This document shows positions 1 to 4,527 of a stretch of DNA of 6,313 bases, piece after piece. Below the pieces are notes generated by a model. It saw only the letters and a list, made by a program, of their open reading frames with translations. It ran no database searches and was not told the origin of the DNA. Each line of letters opens with the position of its first letter. Positions within the stretch are counted from its first letter, which is position 1. Source of the stretch: Trichodesmium sp. MAG_R04 (lineage in GTDB: Bacteria; Cyanobacteriota; Cyanobacteriia; Cyanobacteriales; Microcoleaceae); the NCBI GenBank assembly GCA_023356515.1, contig JAKQYG010000250.1, positions 1 to 6,313 of the forward strand, read 5' to 3'. Position numbers and translations under genes: made by a program.

Positions 1-108
1 TGTTGCGGTCACTCAATGCCGAGAGATTGGAACGGCGCTTTAGGGATATTCTTTAAAGCATTGCGAGATACCGCCAATGTCGATGGTTCTGCCGTCACAT
101 TGCTATGA
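1..108 (+). CDS. tnpB: IS200/IS605-type TnpB (OrfB), C-terminal fragment cut by the window edge
   Basis: Frame 1 is open from the first base to a TGA at 106-108 and gives 35 residues. They begin with CCGH, the second cysteine pair of the TnpB zinc ribbon, and continue into PRDWNGALGIF. This is the RuvC-III motif (RD.N.A), whose aspartate (residue 9 of the fragment) is a catalytic metal ligand in the family. The following FFKALRDT matches the usual helix at the end of cyanobacterial TnpB proteins. TnpB is an RNA-guided DNA endonuclease carried by IS200/IS605 and IS607 elements. No lesion is visible here, so the gene may be intact upstream of the window, but only the tail can be judged. It belongs to a different subgroup from the decayed tnpB near 3628-3945, whose equivalent tail reads DLNASINSRNAVGSTVNACG. 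Confidence 0.85.
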   Translation, partial: CCGHSMPRDWNGALGIFFKALRDTANVDGSAVTLL

Positions 109-213
109 ACGGTATTTTCTGCTTTGGCCAGGAATTGCCGGGCTTGATGTATCTGGTTATAGCTTATTGATCAGGTTTTCAGTGATTCTGCTTACCCTAG
201 TTTGCAGGATCAA
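109..213 (+). mobile_element. Presumed right flank of the TnpB element
   Basis: This is the non-coding stretch between the tnpB stop and the inverted repeat at 214. In IS200/IS605 elements the right end and the 3' part of the guide (omega) RNA lie immediately after, and overlap, the tnpB stop, so this stretch probably contains both. I cannot place the exact element boundary. Only weak GC pairings are visible around 126-143 (GGC and GCC repeats). The base composition is richer in GC than the adjacent gene at 255, which fits a junction between element and host DNA near 210-250. The position is inferred from family organisation, not from a recognised end sequence. Confidence 0.35.
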
Positions 214-237
214 TTAAAACAATTAGACTTGTTTTAA
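214..237. repeat. Perfect 9-bp inverted repeat before the cyclotransferase-like gene
   Basis: TTAAAACAA (214-222) and TTGTTTTAA (229-237) are perfect reverse complements around the 6-base loop TTAGAC. The repeat ends 17 bases before the ATG at 255. It could be an operator, the terminal hairpin of the adjacent IS element, or a weak AT-rich terminator for tnpB. The stem holds only one G:C pair and no long T run follows, which makes the terminator reading weak. Confidence 0.55.
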
Positions 238-254
238 ACATACAGAGAGGTTAT

Positions 255-1271
255 ATGTCATTCAATGCAGAATTATTCGTCAATTCTAATTCTAATATTA
301 AATACTTTGCTTATGGTTCCAACCTATCATTTAATCAGCTAGAATTCAAATTATCATTAAATTCTCAAACAAAGGAAATATACAAAACAAAACCTAATTC
401 ACTAATTTTAAATTCTCAACCTGCTAAATTAAAAAATTTTGAATTAAGATTTAATTTACATATCCTAAATGATAATATAGATCCAAGTTATGCTAATATA
501 GTATATAAGAAAAATGCTACTGTACATGGTTGTTTGTATGAAATATCACCAACATGTAAAGAAGTTATCGATTTATTAGAAGGTAAAGGAAATGTATATC
601 AAGAAGAAAATGTAGAAGTCTGCCCTTATCATTCGATGAGCACTATAACTGCTCTAACATATATAGCTTACAACAAAAAAATTAAAGTGCCAGGTATAAC
701 AATTAAAGAGGGAATACAACCTTCTAAAAGATATTTAAAAACTATAATTACTGGAGCTCAAGAATGTAATTTAGAATTACAATGGATAGAATTTTTAAAA
801 TCTCAAAAAGTTGCTACAATACCTATAACTAAATTAAACCCTGAAGAGTTGGAAAAAATTAATAAAAAAGTTTATACTTCTCAAGATTTAGAAAGTTTTA
901 ATCTACCATTAGATGAAGTATTTAATGAACAGGGACAAATTATAAAATCTATTATTGGTAGCATTTGTGGATTAGTATTTATGTGTAATCCGAATAAAGG
1001 ATTTCATATTTGGCCAAAATCCCTTATTAAACAAATATTAGGACGAAGTATTACAGTACTTTATGCCAGAAGATGCCCGCGTAATAAGGGTGTTCCATTA
1101 TATGAAACTGAACAAGATGTATTATCGGCAGATCAAGATTGCCTAGATTATATTATAGCCATTGCCTATGATTTATTGCTTCAATCAAGAAAAGAAGGAA
1201 AAGGTATATTTTTGCTCGGTAGGACAGCTAACTTTCATTTATGGCAAGATTATTTTGTTGAAAAAAATTAG
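255..1271 (+). CDS. Gamma-glutamylcyclotransferase-fold (GGCT/AIG2-like) protein with unknown C-terminal domain
   Basis: The 338-residue product has the hallmark YFAYGSN at residues 17-23, which forms the substrate-binding loop of the GGCT/AIG2-like fold. The strand and turn GCLYEIS follow at 92-98. LLEGKGNVY follows at 107-115, and its Glu109 lines up with the catalytic glutamate of gamma-glutamylcyclotransferases. PSKRYLKTIITGAQE (156-170) is the usual closing helix of this fold. Family members cleave gamma-glutamyl amines or peptides to 5-oxoproline, but substrate cannot be assigned here. Residues about 185-338 are extra, with no domain I recognise. They contain the stretch ARRCPRNKG (271-279), and I see no signal peptide or clear membrane span. 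The start is supported by GAGG at 247-250, four bases before the ATG. Sampled stretches are about 27% GC against roughly 40% in pgm, and there is no HIP1 site, so the gene may be a recent acquisition beside the tnpB element. Confidence 0.8.
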   Translation: MSFNAELFVNSNSNIKYFAYGSNLSFNQLEFKLSLNSQTKEIYKTKPNSLILNSQPAKLKNFELRFNLHILNDNIDPSYANIVYKKNATVHGCLYEISPTCKEVIDLLEGKGNVYQEENVEVCPYHSMSTITALTYIAYNKKIKVPGITIKEGIQPSKRYLKTIITGAQECNLELQWIEFLKSQKVATIPITKLNPEELEKINKKVYTSQDLESFNLPLDEVFNEQGQIIKSIIGSICGLVFMCNPNKGFHIWPKSLIKQILGRSITVLYARRCPRNKGVPLYETEQDVLSADQDCLDYIIAIAYDLLLQSRKEGKGIFLLGRTANFHLWQDYFVEKN

Positions 1272-1423
1272 GAAAAATTAAAATTTTATGACAATATTTT
1301 TAGTTAAAATAACAGAATTTATTCACATTTTTTAACATCAAATTAGCTTGAATTGGTCAGCTTTTACACTAATTGCTAATCCTTGCTAAGTTGTTCGGCA
1401 AAGAGAAAAATAGCTAATTCATT

Positions 1424-1429
1424 TATACT
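1424..1429 (+). promoter_or_regulatory. Candidate -10 box upstream of rnc
   Basis: TATACT at 1424-1429 matches five of six positions of the -10 consensus and lies about 65 bases before the rnc start. No good -35 hexamer is found at normal spacing. A second candidate, TATAAC at 1453-1458, is closer to the gene and also lacks a clear -35. The 222-bp gap 1272-1493 is otherwise AT-rich. It holds a short direct repeat (TTGCTAAT and TTGCTAAG, about 1373-1390) and no convincing terminator for the preceding gene. Confidence 0.3.
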
Positions 1430-1493
1430 AGGTTAATTATCACTCTGGGCAATATAACAGTAGATAACAAAAGCAAAAGTATTAGAAACTAAA

Positions 1494-2246
1494 ATGTATT
1501 ATCCGCGAGAAAAACACCTTAAATCTTTCGTTGCAAAATTATCTATTACTCAAAAAGCTGTTATTAAATGGAATTTGTTAGACTTAGCATTAACTCACTC
1601 TACAATTTCATCAACACATAATTATGAAAAGCTAGAGTTTATTGGAGATGCAGTGGTGAGACTTGTTGCTGCAGAATTACTGTTTGAAAATTATCCTAAT
1701 TGTCCAGTAGGAGAATATGCTGCCATTCGTTCTATTTTGGTAAGCGATCGCTCTCTAGCACACATCGCAAATAAATATGAGTGGAGTCGTTATTTACTGG
1801 TATCGAAAAGTGCAGCAGGGGATAAAGCTGGAGAAGAGTCTCGACTGGCAGATTCTTTTGAAGCTGTTTTAGCTGCTCTTTATTTGAGTACTAATAATTC
1901 AGATTTGATCCGCCCCTGGCTAGATGGTCACTTTGAAAAGTTAATAGTCCAAATTCGCAGTGATCCCGCCCGCCAAAATTATAAGGCTGCTCTCCAAGAA
2001 TGGACTCAAGGTTATTGTAAAACATTACCAAATTATAAAGTTCAAGAAGCAAGTAAGATTCATGGCGATCGTGGACGCTTTATTGCAGAAGTTTGGTTTC
2101 AAGGCAAAAAACTTGGTGTAGGTAAAGGGCCATCAATTAAGGCCGCAGAACAAGTCGCAGCTAAGTCTGCTTTAGATTTCTTGCAGGAGTCAGAAATAGG
2201 AAATATTCTTAAAGAGGAAAAAGGGGTGGAAAAAGATTATATCTAG
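1494..2246 (+). CDS. rnc: Ribonuclease III
   Basis: The 250-residue protein is a full-length RNase III, the double-strand-specific endoribonuclease that matures rRNA precursors and processes structured mRNAs and antisense duplexes in the cytoplasm. The catalytic domain carries the signature YEKLEFIGDA at 44-53. Glu45, Glu48 and Asp52 match E. coli Glu38, Glu41 and Asp45. LADSFEAVLAALYL at 118-131 supplies Asp120 and Glu123, the equivalents of Asp114 and Glu117, so all catalytic positions are kept. A double-stranded-RNA-binding domain follows at about 161-230, with KAALQEW and the basic GPSIKAAEQVAAKSAL helix. The start is chosen because MYYPREKHLKSFVAKL fits the usual N-terminus of the long cyanobacterial RNase III; there is no strong Shine-Dalgarno. 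It is not the mini-III form, which lacks the RNA-binding domain. One exact HIP1 site and one near match lie inside it. The gene appears monocistronic. Confidence 0.97.
   Translation: MYYPREKHLKSFVAKLSITQKAVIKWNLLDLALTHSTISSTHNYEKLEFIGDAVVRLVAAELLFENYPNCPVGEYAAIRSILVSDRSLAHIANKYEWSRYLLVSKSAAGDKAGEESRLADSFEAVLAALYLSTNNSDLIRPWLDGHFEKLIVQIRSDPARQNYKAALQEWTQGYCKTLPNYKVQEASKIHGDRGRFIAEVWFQGKKLGVGKGPSIKAAEQVAAKSALDFLQESEIGNILKEEKGVEKDYI
1744..1751. repeat. HIP1 octamer inside rnc
   Basis: This is an exact GCGATCGC palindrome. A seven-of-eight match, GCGATCGT, lies at 2065-2072. HIP1 is strongly over-represented in many cyanobacterial genomes and is used here as a lineage marker. Confidence 0.9.
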
Positions 2247-2502
2247 AGGCTTCATTGAGATTGAGATACGGTTGTCCCAAGTAGGAGACTTGTGCTATGA
2301 CAGTTTTATCATTGGCTTGACTCATTTTCTTGGGCATTTTGATTATTGCTGAGTGATAAAGTATAGAATTAAAATAATTAGACGAAGTTAAACAAATATT
2401 AAGAAATATTAGAAATTAACTGATTATATGATAGGTAGACTATCTTATCTGATCACATACTTTTTTTTACAGAAAATGGTATTACATAATAAAAACTACG
2501 AA

Positions 2503-2537
2503 GATGACAACTAGGCTTTTGAAAGGGCTAGGTCATT
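2503..2537 (+). repeat. Bulged hairpin, possible structured RNA element
   Basis: ATGAC (2504-2508) pairs with GTCAT (2532-2536). After a two-base AA bulge, CTAG (2511-2514) pairs with CTAG (2528-2531). A small inner stem CTT/AAG (2516-2525) then closes around TTGA. A G.U pair extends the base at 2503/2537. This amounts to nine canonical pairs plus the inner stem, which is notable in such AT-rich DNA. No T run follows, so it does not look like a terminator. Its function is unknown. Confidence 0.5.
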
Positions 2538-2636
2538 AAATCTCAAAGCATTGAACAATAAAGGTAAGTGCCTTTTTGGGTCAAAAAAAGTTAAATTTTT
2601 TTGGTTGCTCAAGCTCGTATATTTTAGCGTTTTGGG

Positions 2637-2642
2637 TATAAT
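2637..2642 (+). promoter_or_regulatory. Perfect -10 hexamer without a matching -35
   Basis: This is an exact TATAAT preceded by TTTGGG. The expected -35 position (about 2614-2619, CTCGTA) does not match the consensus, so if it is used it would be an activator-dependent or alternative-sigma promoter. It would give a leader of roughly 200 bases for the DUF4384 gene. Confidence 0.35.
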
Positions 2643-2762
2643 AATTACAAAAAAGTTAAGGGGTAAACATATCTGATTTAATCTCCGTAAATAGAAGTTT
2701 AATCAAAGTATAAGTCATTAGTAATTAGGATAAAAATCTCAGTTTTACATCTAATTTGCAGA

Positions 2763-2784
2763 TATCTTGCCAATTATGGAGATA
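2763..2784. repeat. Interrupted dyad upstream of the proximal -10 box
   Basis: TATCT (2763-2767) is the reverse complement of AGATA (2780-2784), and CC (2770-2771) pairs with GG (2778-2779) inside. It ends 23 bases before the TATAAT at 2808. That places it in the -35 and upstream zone of that promoter, where an activator or repressor could bind. It is a candidate operator only. Confidence 0.35.
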
Positions 2785-2807
2785 ACTCACTAAGCTACAA
2801 TCTACTG

Positions 2808-2813
2808 TATAAT
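2808..2813 (+). promoter_or_regulatory. Proximal -10 box for the DUF4384 gene
   Basis: This is an exact TATAAT preceded directly by TG. Transcription would start near 2820, about 29 bases before the ATG at 2849. No TTGACA-like box is found 16-18 bases upstream. The hexamer overlaps the TTG at 2813-2815, which argues against that TTG being the translation start. Confidence 0.5.
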
Positions 2814-2833
2814 TGATAGATAAACCTATTGAA

Positions 2834-2838
2834 AAGGA
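2834..2838 (+). promoter_or_regulatory. Ribosome binding site that decides the DUF4384 gene start
   Basis: AAGGA lies ten bases before the ATG at 2849 and is the only good Shine-Dalgarno match in the area. It supports starting at 2849 rather than at the in-frame TTG 36 bases upstream. Confidence 0.6.
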
Positions 2839-2848
2839 AAAGTTGATT

Positions 2849-3646
2849 ATGCTAGAGACAAGTTACAAAGATAATGAAACCATTTTTCTGGAAGAAATAG
2901 CCAATAAACTGAACCTTAAAGATAAAACTAGACTTGTATTTATCGAACGGTTAAGAATAGATAATGATCATTTGAATAATCCAGCGCTTGCTACATGTTT
3001 ATCACAAAGTTTATTAAAGGATACTAGCCAAAAAGCAACATCAAAAATTATTTTGCGGGACTCTTTAAAGACAATATTTAAAAAATTAAATCGTGAAGGT
3101 TGTGATTTCCATGGAGTGACAAGAGAGAAAGTTAAAATTGCTAAACAGTGGTTGCGGGAAATAGTTTATCCCTGGCATAGATTGAAAAATATAGCTATTT
3201 CAACTAATAAGATGGGGCCTGTTCCTCAAGGGGTGGATCTGTATAAAGCTGGTTCTGATTATCCTAATACTGTACCTCTGGGCAGTCAAATTAAATTTGA
3301 GGTACAGTTGGAACGCCCAGGATATTTAACTTTATTAGAAAAAGATACTTCTGGCAAATTCTATTGTTTGTCTCCTTCACTTTCATCTATTTTTAATCCG
3401 GGTATAATATCGTTACCAATGGAAGGAGCGCCAGTAAATTATTTTCAATTGACTAGGGAACCAGGGGTTGAGGAGATAATAGCAGCGATCGCTCCTGAAG
3501 CTCCAAAGTTAGATTGGTTGCCGCAACTAGACCAACCACCCTTGTTGCTACAGGGAAATCATTTGCAGGAATTTTTAGCATATTTTGAGGGTAAATCAGA
3601 TTGTACTTTGTGGTATATGTATTACCAGGTGGAGAAAGACAGCTAG
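2849..3646 (+). CDS. DUF4384 domain protein with unrecognised helical N-terminus
   Basis: From the ATG at 2849 the product has 265 residues; a TTG at 2813 would add twelve. Residues about 1-115 are charged and look helical, with segments such as TRLVFIERLRIDND and REKVKIAKQWLREIVYP. I do not recognise a family for them. Residues about 140-220 resemble DUF4384: PLGSQIKFEVQLERPGYLTL, then DTSGKFYCLSP, then a turn around PMEGAPVNYF, and finally REPGVEEIIAAIAP. In cyanobacteria this beta-rich domain is often the C-terminal part of caspase-like or kinase-linked proteins. Here no enzymatic domain accompanies it. There is no signal peptide or membrane segment, so it is probably cytoplasmic. A HIP1 site (3485-3492) lies within. 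The last few codons lie in DNA that also reads as TnpB in another frame, so the C-terminus and stop may come from the decayed element that follows. The function is unknown. Confidence 0.8.
   Translation: MLETSYKDNETIFLEEIANKLNLKDKTRLVFIERLRIDNDHLNNPALATCLSQSLLKDTSQKATSKIILRDSLKTIFKKLNREGCDFHGVTREKVKIAKQWLREIVYPWHRLKNIAISTNKMGPVPQGVDLYKAGSDYPNTVPLGSQIKFEVQLERPGYLTLLEKDTSGKFYCLSPSLSSIFNPGIISLPMEGAPVNYFQLTREPGVEEIIAAIAPEAPKLDWLPQLDQPPLLLQGNHLQEFLAYFEGKSDCTLWYMYYQVEKDS
3485..3492. repeat. HIP1 octamer inside the DUF4384 gene
   Basis: This exact GCGATCGC marks the gene as resident in, or adapted to, a HIP1-rich cyanobacterial genome, unlike the gene at 255-1271, which has none. Confidence 0.9.
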
Positions 3647-3945
3647 AATATAAATGTCAATGATACGGTTATGAACTGGCAATAGTCGATCTTATCTTTC
3701 CGTGATCAAAGATTTGCTCCAACTGTGGTTATGTTCTAGATATGCCCTTAAGTCTAAGGGCTTATGATTGTTCTGACTATGGTTTGTCAGTCTTATTGAG
3801 ACTTAAACGCCAGTATAAATTCAAGAAATGCGGTGGGCTCGACTGTGAATGCCTGTGGATGAGTAACCGCCGACGGCCTCAGTTGAAGCAGGAAGTAAAT
3901 ATCAATTTGTTACATTATGTGACGCTTTGTATCAGTTTTATAGAG
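3628..3945 (+). pseudogene. tnpB: Decayed tnpB (IS200/IS605-type OrfB), C-terminal third
   Basis: Read across two frames, the region recovers a TnpB tail. Frame 1 gives RQLEYKCQ, then YGYELAIVDLIFP, then SKICSNCGYVLDMPLSLRAY. Frame 2 gives DLNASINSRNAVGSTVNACG (3800-3859), and frame 1 resumes with QLKQEVNI and ends near LCISF. Lesions are a TGA at 3661-3663 where tryptophan is expected, a TGA at 3703-3705 where serine is expected, a frameshift between about 3788 and 3800, and a TGA at 3860-3862. The first zinc knuckle (C..C, 3715-3726) survives. In the second knuckle, DCSDYG, the second cysteine has become tyrosine (3778-3780). The RuvC-III aspartate is at 3800-3802. The rest of tnpB is absent upstream, where the DUF4384 gene lies. 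An open frame at 3742-3981 is part of this fossil, not a gene. Confidence 0.87.
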
Positions 3946-4003
3946 CAGAACATAATAATTTACCTCACAAGGGGTTTCTAGGTTCACCTGCGTAAGTTCT
4001 GAC
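3946..4003 (+). mobile_element. Probable right-end remnant of the decayed tnpB element
   Basis: This stretch follows the tnpB homology and ends with CACCTGCGTAAGTTCTGAC. It resembles the CTGCGTAAGT-type ends I associate with cyanobacterial IS200/IS605 elements, though that is from memory. A short ACCT/AGGT pairing (3962-3965 with 3980-3983) could be what remains of the terminal hairpin. The boundary is uncertain by tens of bases. Confidence 0.4.
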
Positions 4004-4027
4004 AAAGTGACAGAAAAGTTGTATTAT
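3999..4027 (+). promoter_or_regulatory. Sigma70-type promoter of the small secreted protein gene
   Basis: CTGACA (3999-4004) matches five of six positions of the -35 consensus. It is followed by an exact 17-base spacer and TATTAT (4022-4027), which matches five of six positions of the -10. Transcription would begin near 4034, leaving a leader of about 34 bases before the ATG at 4068. The -35 box coincides with the presumed end of the decayed IS element. Confidence 0.65.
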
Positions 4028-4067
4028 AAATAGATATGAAAGTTTACTAAAAAAAAATACAATCACT

Positions 4068-4436
4068 ATGTCTAGCCAGTTTTTCACCAAAGTTCTTTTC
4101 AGTATCTTAACTACAGGAATAATTACCATTCTCTTGCCTCAGCAAAGTTTTGCTCAATCTTATCAAGGTAATACAGTGAATCCTTTAGAGGATTTACAAA
4201 CAATAGATAACTCTGATTCTTTTACTGGTTCGGGTGGGATAGATATGTTCGACATTATTCATAACTCTAGACTGCGAAATAACCGGAATATGAAGGAATA
4301 TATGCTCGAACAAAGGGATAATCTAAATGATGCAGCAACACAGTTCCGCAATAAACAAAAGGAACTTATACAACAACAGAAGACTTTTGGTAATACTTCT
4401 ACTCCTACTACAGGCAATATTGAAAATAGTCAATAA
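4068..4436 (+). CDS. Small secreted protein of unknown function
   Basis: The 122-residue product begins with a typical Sec signal peptide: a lysine at position 8, a hydrophobic core VLFSILTTGIITILL (9-23), and an SFA cleavage site at 27-29 followed by Gln30. The mature chain of about 93 residues is hydrophilic. It has a segment rich in Asp, Ser and Gly (about 41-60), then MFDIIHNSRLRNNRN, then a charged, probably helical stretch EQRDNLNDAATQFRNKQKEL (81-100). The tail is rich in Gln, Thr and Asn. It has one residue pair away from any catalytic motif I know, and no lipobox or membrane anchor beyond the signal. It should end up in the periplasm or outside the cell. I think similar short proteins exist in other filamentous cyanobacteria, but I cannot name the family. 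No Shine-Dalgarno precedes the ATG, and the next upstream DNA is promoter, so the start is well placed. Confidence 0.75.
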   Translation: MSSQFFTKVLFSILTTGIITILLPQQSFAQSYQGNTVNPLEDLQTIDNSDSFTGSGGIDMFDIIHNSRLRNNRNMKEYMLEQRDNLNDAATQFRNKQKELIQQQKTFGNTSTPTTGNIENSQ

Positions 4437-4438
4437 TT

Positions 4439-4494
4439 AAAAGTCAAAAGTTAAAATCTTAGATAAATTGACAATTGATAACTGATAACTGATA
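4439..4494. repeat. Two short heptamer repeats between the secreted protein gene and pgm
   Basis: AAAAGTC, AAAAGTT and a trailing AAAA (4439-4456) form one 7-base-period repeat. GATAACT, GATAACT and GATA (4477-4494) form a second one. Short tandem heptamers of these kinds are common between cyanobacterial genes. The second block fills the space between the candidate -35 and -10 boxes of pgm. Confidence 0.7.
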
Positions 4495-4498
4495 TATA
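4468..4498 (+). promoter_or_regulatory. Candidate pgm promoter
   Basis: An exact TTGACA (4468-4473) is followed by the AT-rich GATATATA (4491-4498). The nearest -10-like hexamer is TATATA (4493-4498), at a 19-base spacing that is longer than optimal. Transcription would start near 4505, giving a leader of roughly 23 bases. The -35 is strong and the -10 is weak, so the call is moderate. Confidence 0.45.
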
Positions 4499-4527
4499 GA
4501 TACAGTTGTTAAATTTCTAGAGACTCC

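Larger units (their letters stand above)
2247..2848. other. Gene-poor intergenic region with hairpins and two TATAAT boxes
   Basis: About 600 bases separate rnc from the next supported start, and I find no convincing gene here. A 42-codon open frame on the minus strand (2209-2337) has no ribosome binding site and overlaps the rnc end. What the region does hold is a hairpin with stem CAAGT/ACTTG (2278-2292) and a weak inverted repeat GATAG/CTATC (2430-2444). It also has a longer bulged hairpin (2505-2537), a small stem AAAGG/CCTTT (2560-2575), an A7/T7 dyad (2583-2602), two perfect TATAAT hexamers (2637-2642 and 2808-2813) and a dyad upstream of the second one (2763-2784). None of the hairpins makes a convincing terminator for rnc. 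The clustering suggests a structured leader or regulatory region for the DUF4384 gene. Confidence 0.6.

Noticed and set aside
167..229. Promoter for the 255 gene using TTGATC (167-172) or TTGCAG (202-207) with TAGACT (224-229)
   Set aside because: Spacing is wrong for the first and the consensus match is poor for the second. The -10 candidate lies within the palindrome loop. Nothing here is better than chance.
1272..1316. AT-rich inverted repeats after the cyclotransferase-like gene as a terminator
   Set aside because: The pairings are only A and T over a few bases and no GC-rich stem is present, so they cannot be told apart from base composition.
2298..2355. Short + strand frame starting ATGACAGTTTTATC that resembles a small membrane peptide (IFLGILIIA)
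   Set aside because: An in-frame TGA falls after seven codons and the remaining hydrophobic run is too short. No small photosystem or cytochrome subunit could be recognised.
2560..2577. AAAGG/CCTTT hairpin followed by two more T residues as a terminator
   Set aside because: The stem has only five pairs with a six-base loop, the T run is short, and the site lies over 300 bases after the rnc stop.
3742..3981. 79-codon open frame on the + strand
   Set aside because: It is part of the decayed tnpB. Its N-terminal part is the TnpB zinc-ribbon region and its C-terminal part contains QLKQEVNI of the TnpB end, with a frameshifted segment between. The ATG is internal to the TnpB homology and no ribosome binding site is seen.
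4439..4494. CRISPR-like repeat arrangement in the gap before pgm
   Set aside because: The repeated units are seven bases long and directly adjacent, without spacers, which is a short tandem repeat and not a CRISPR array.
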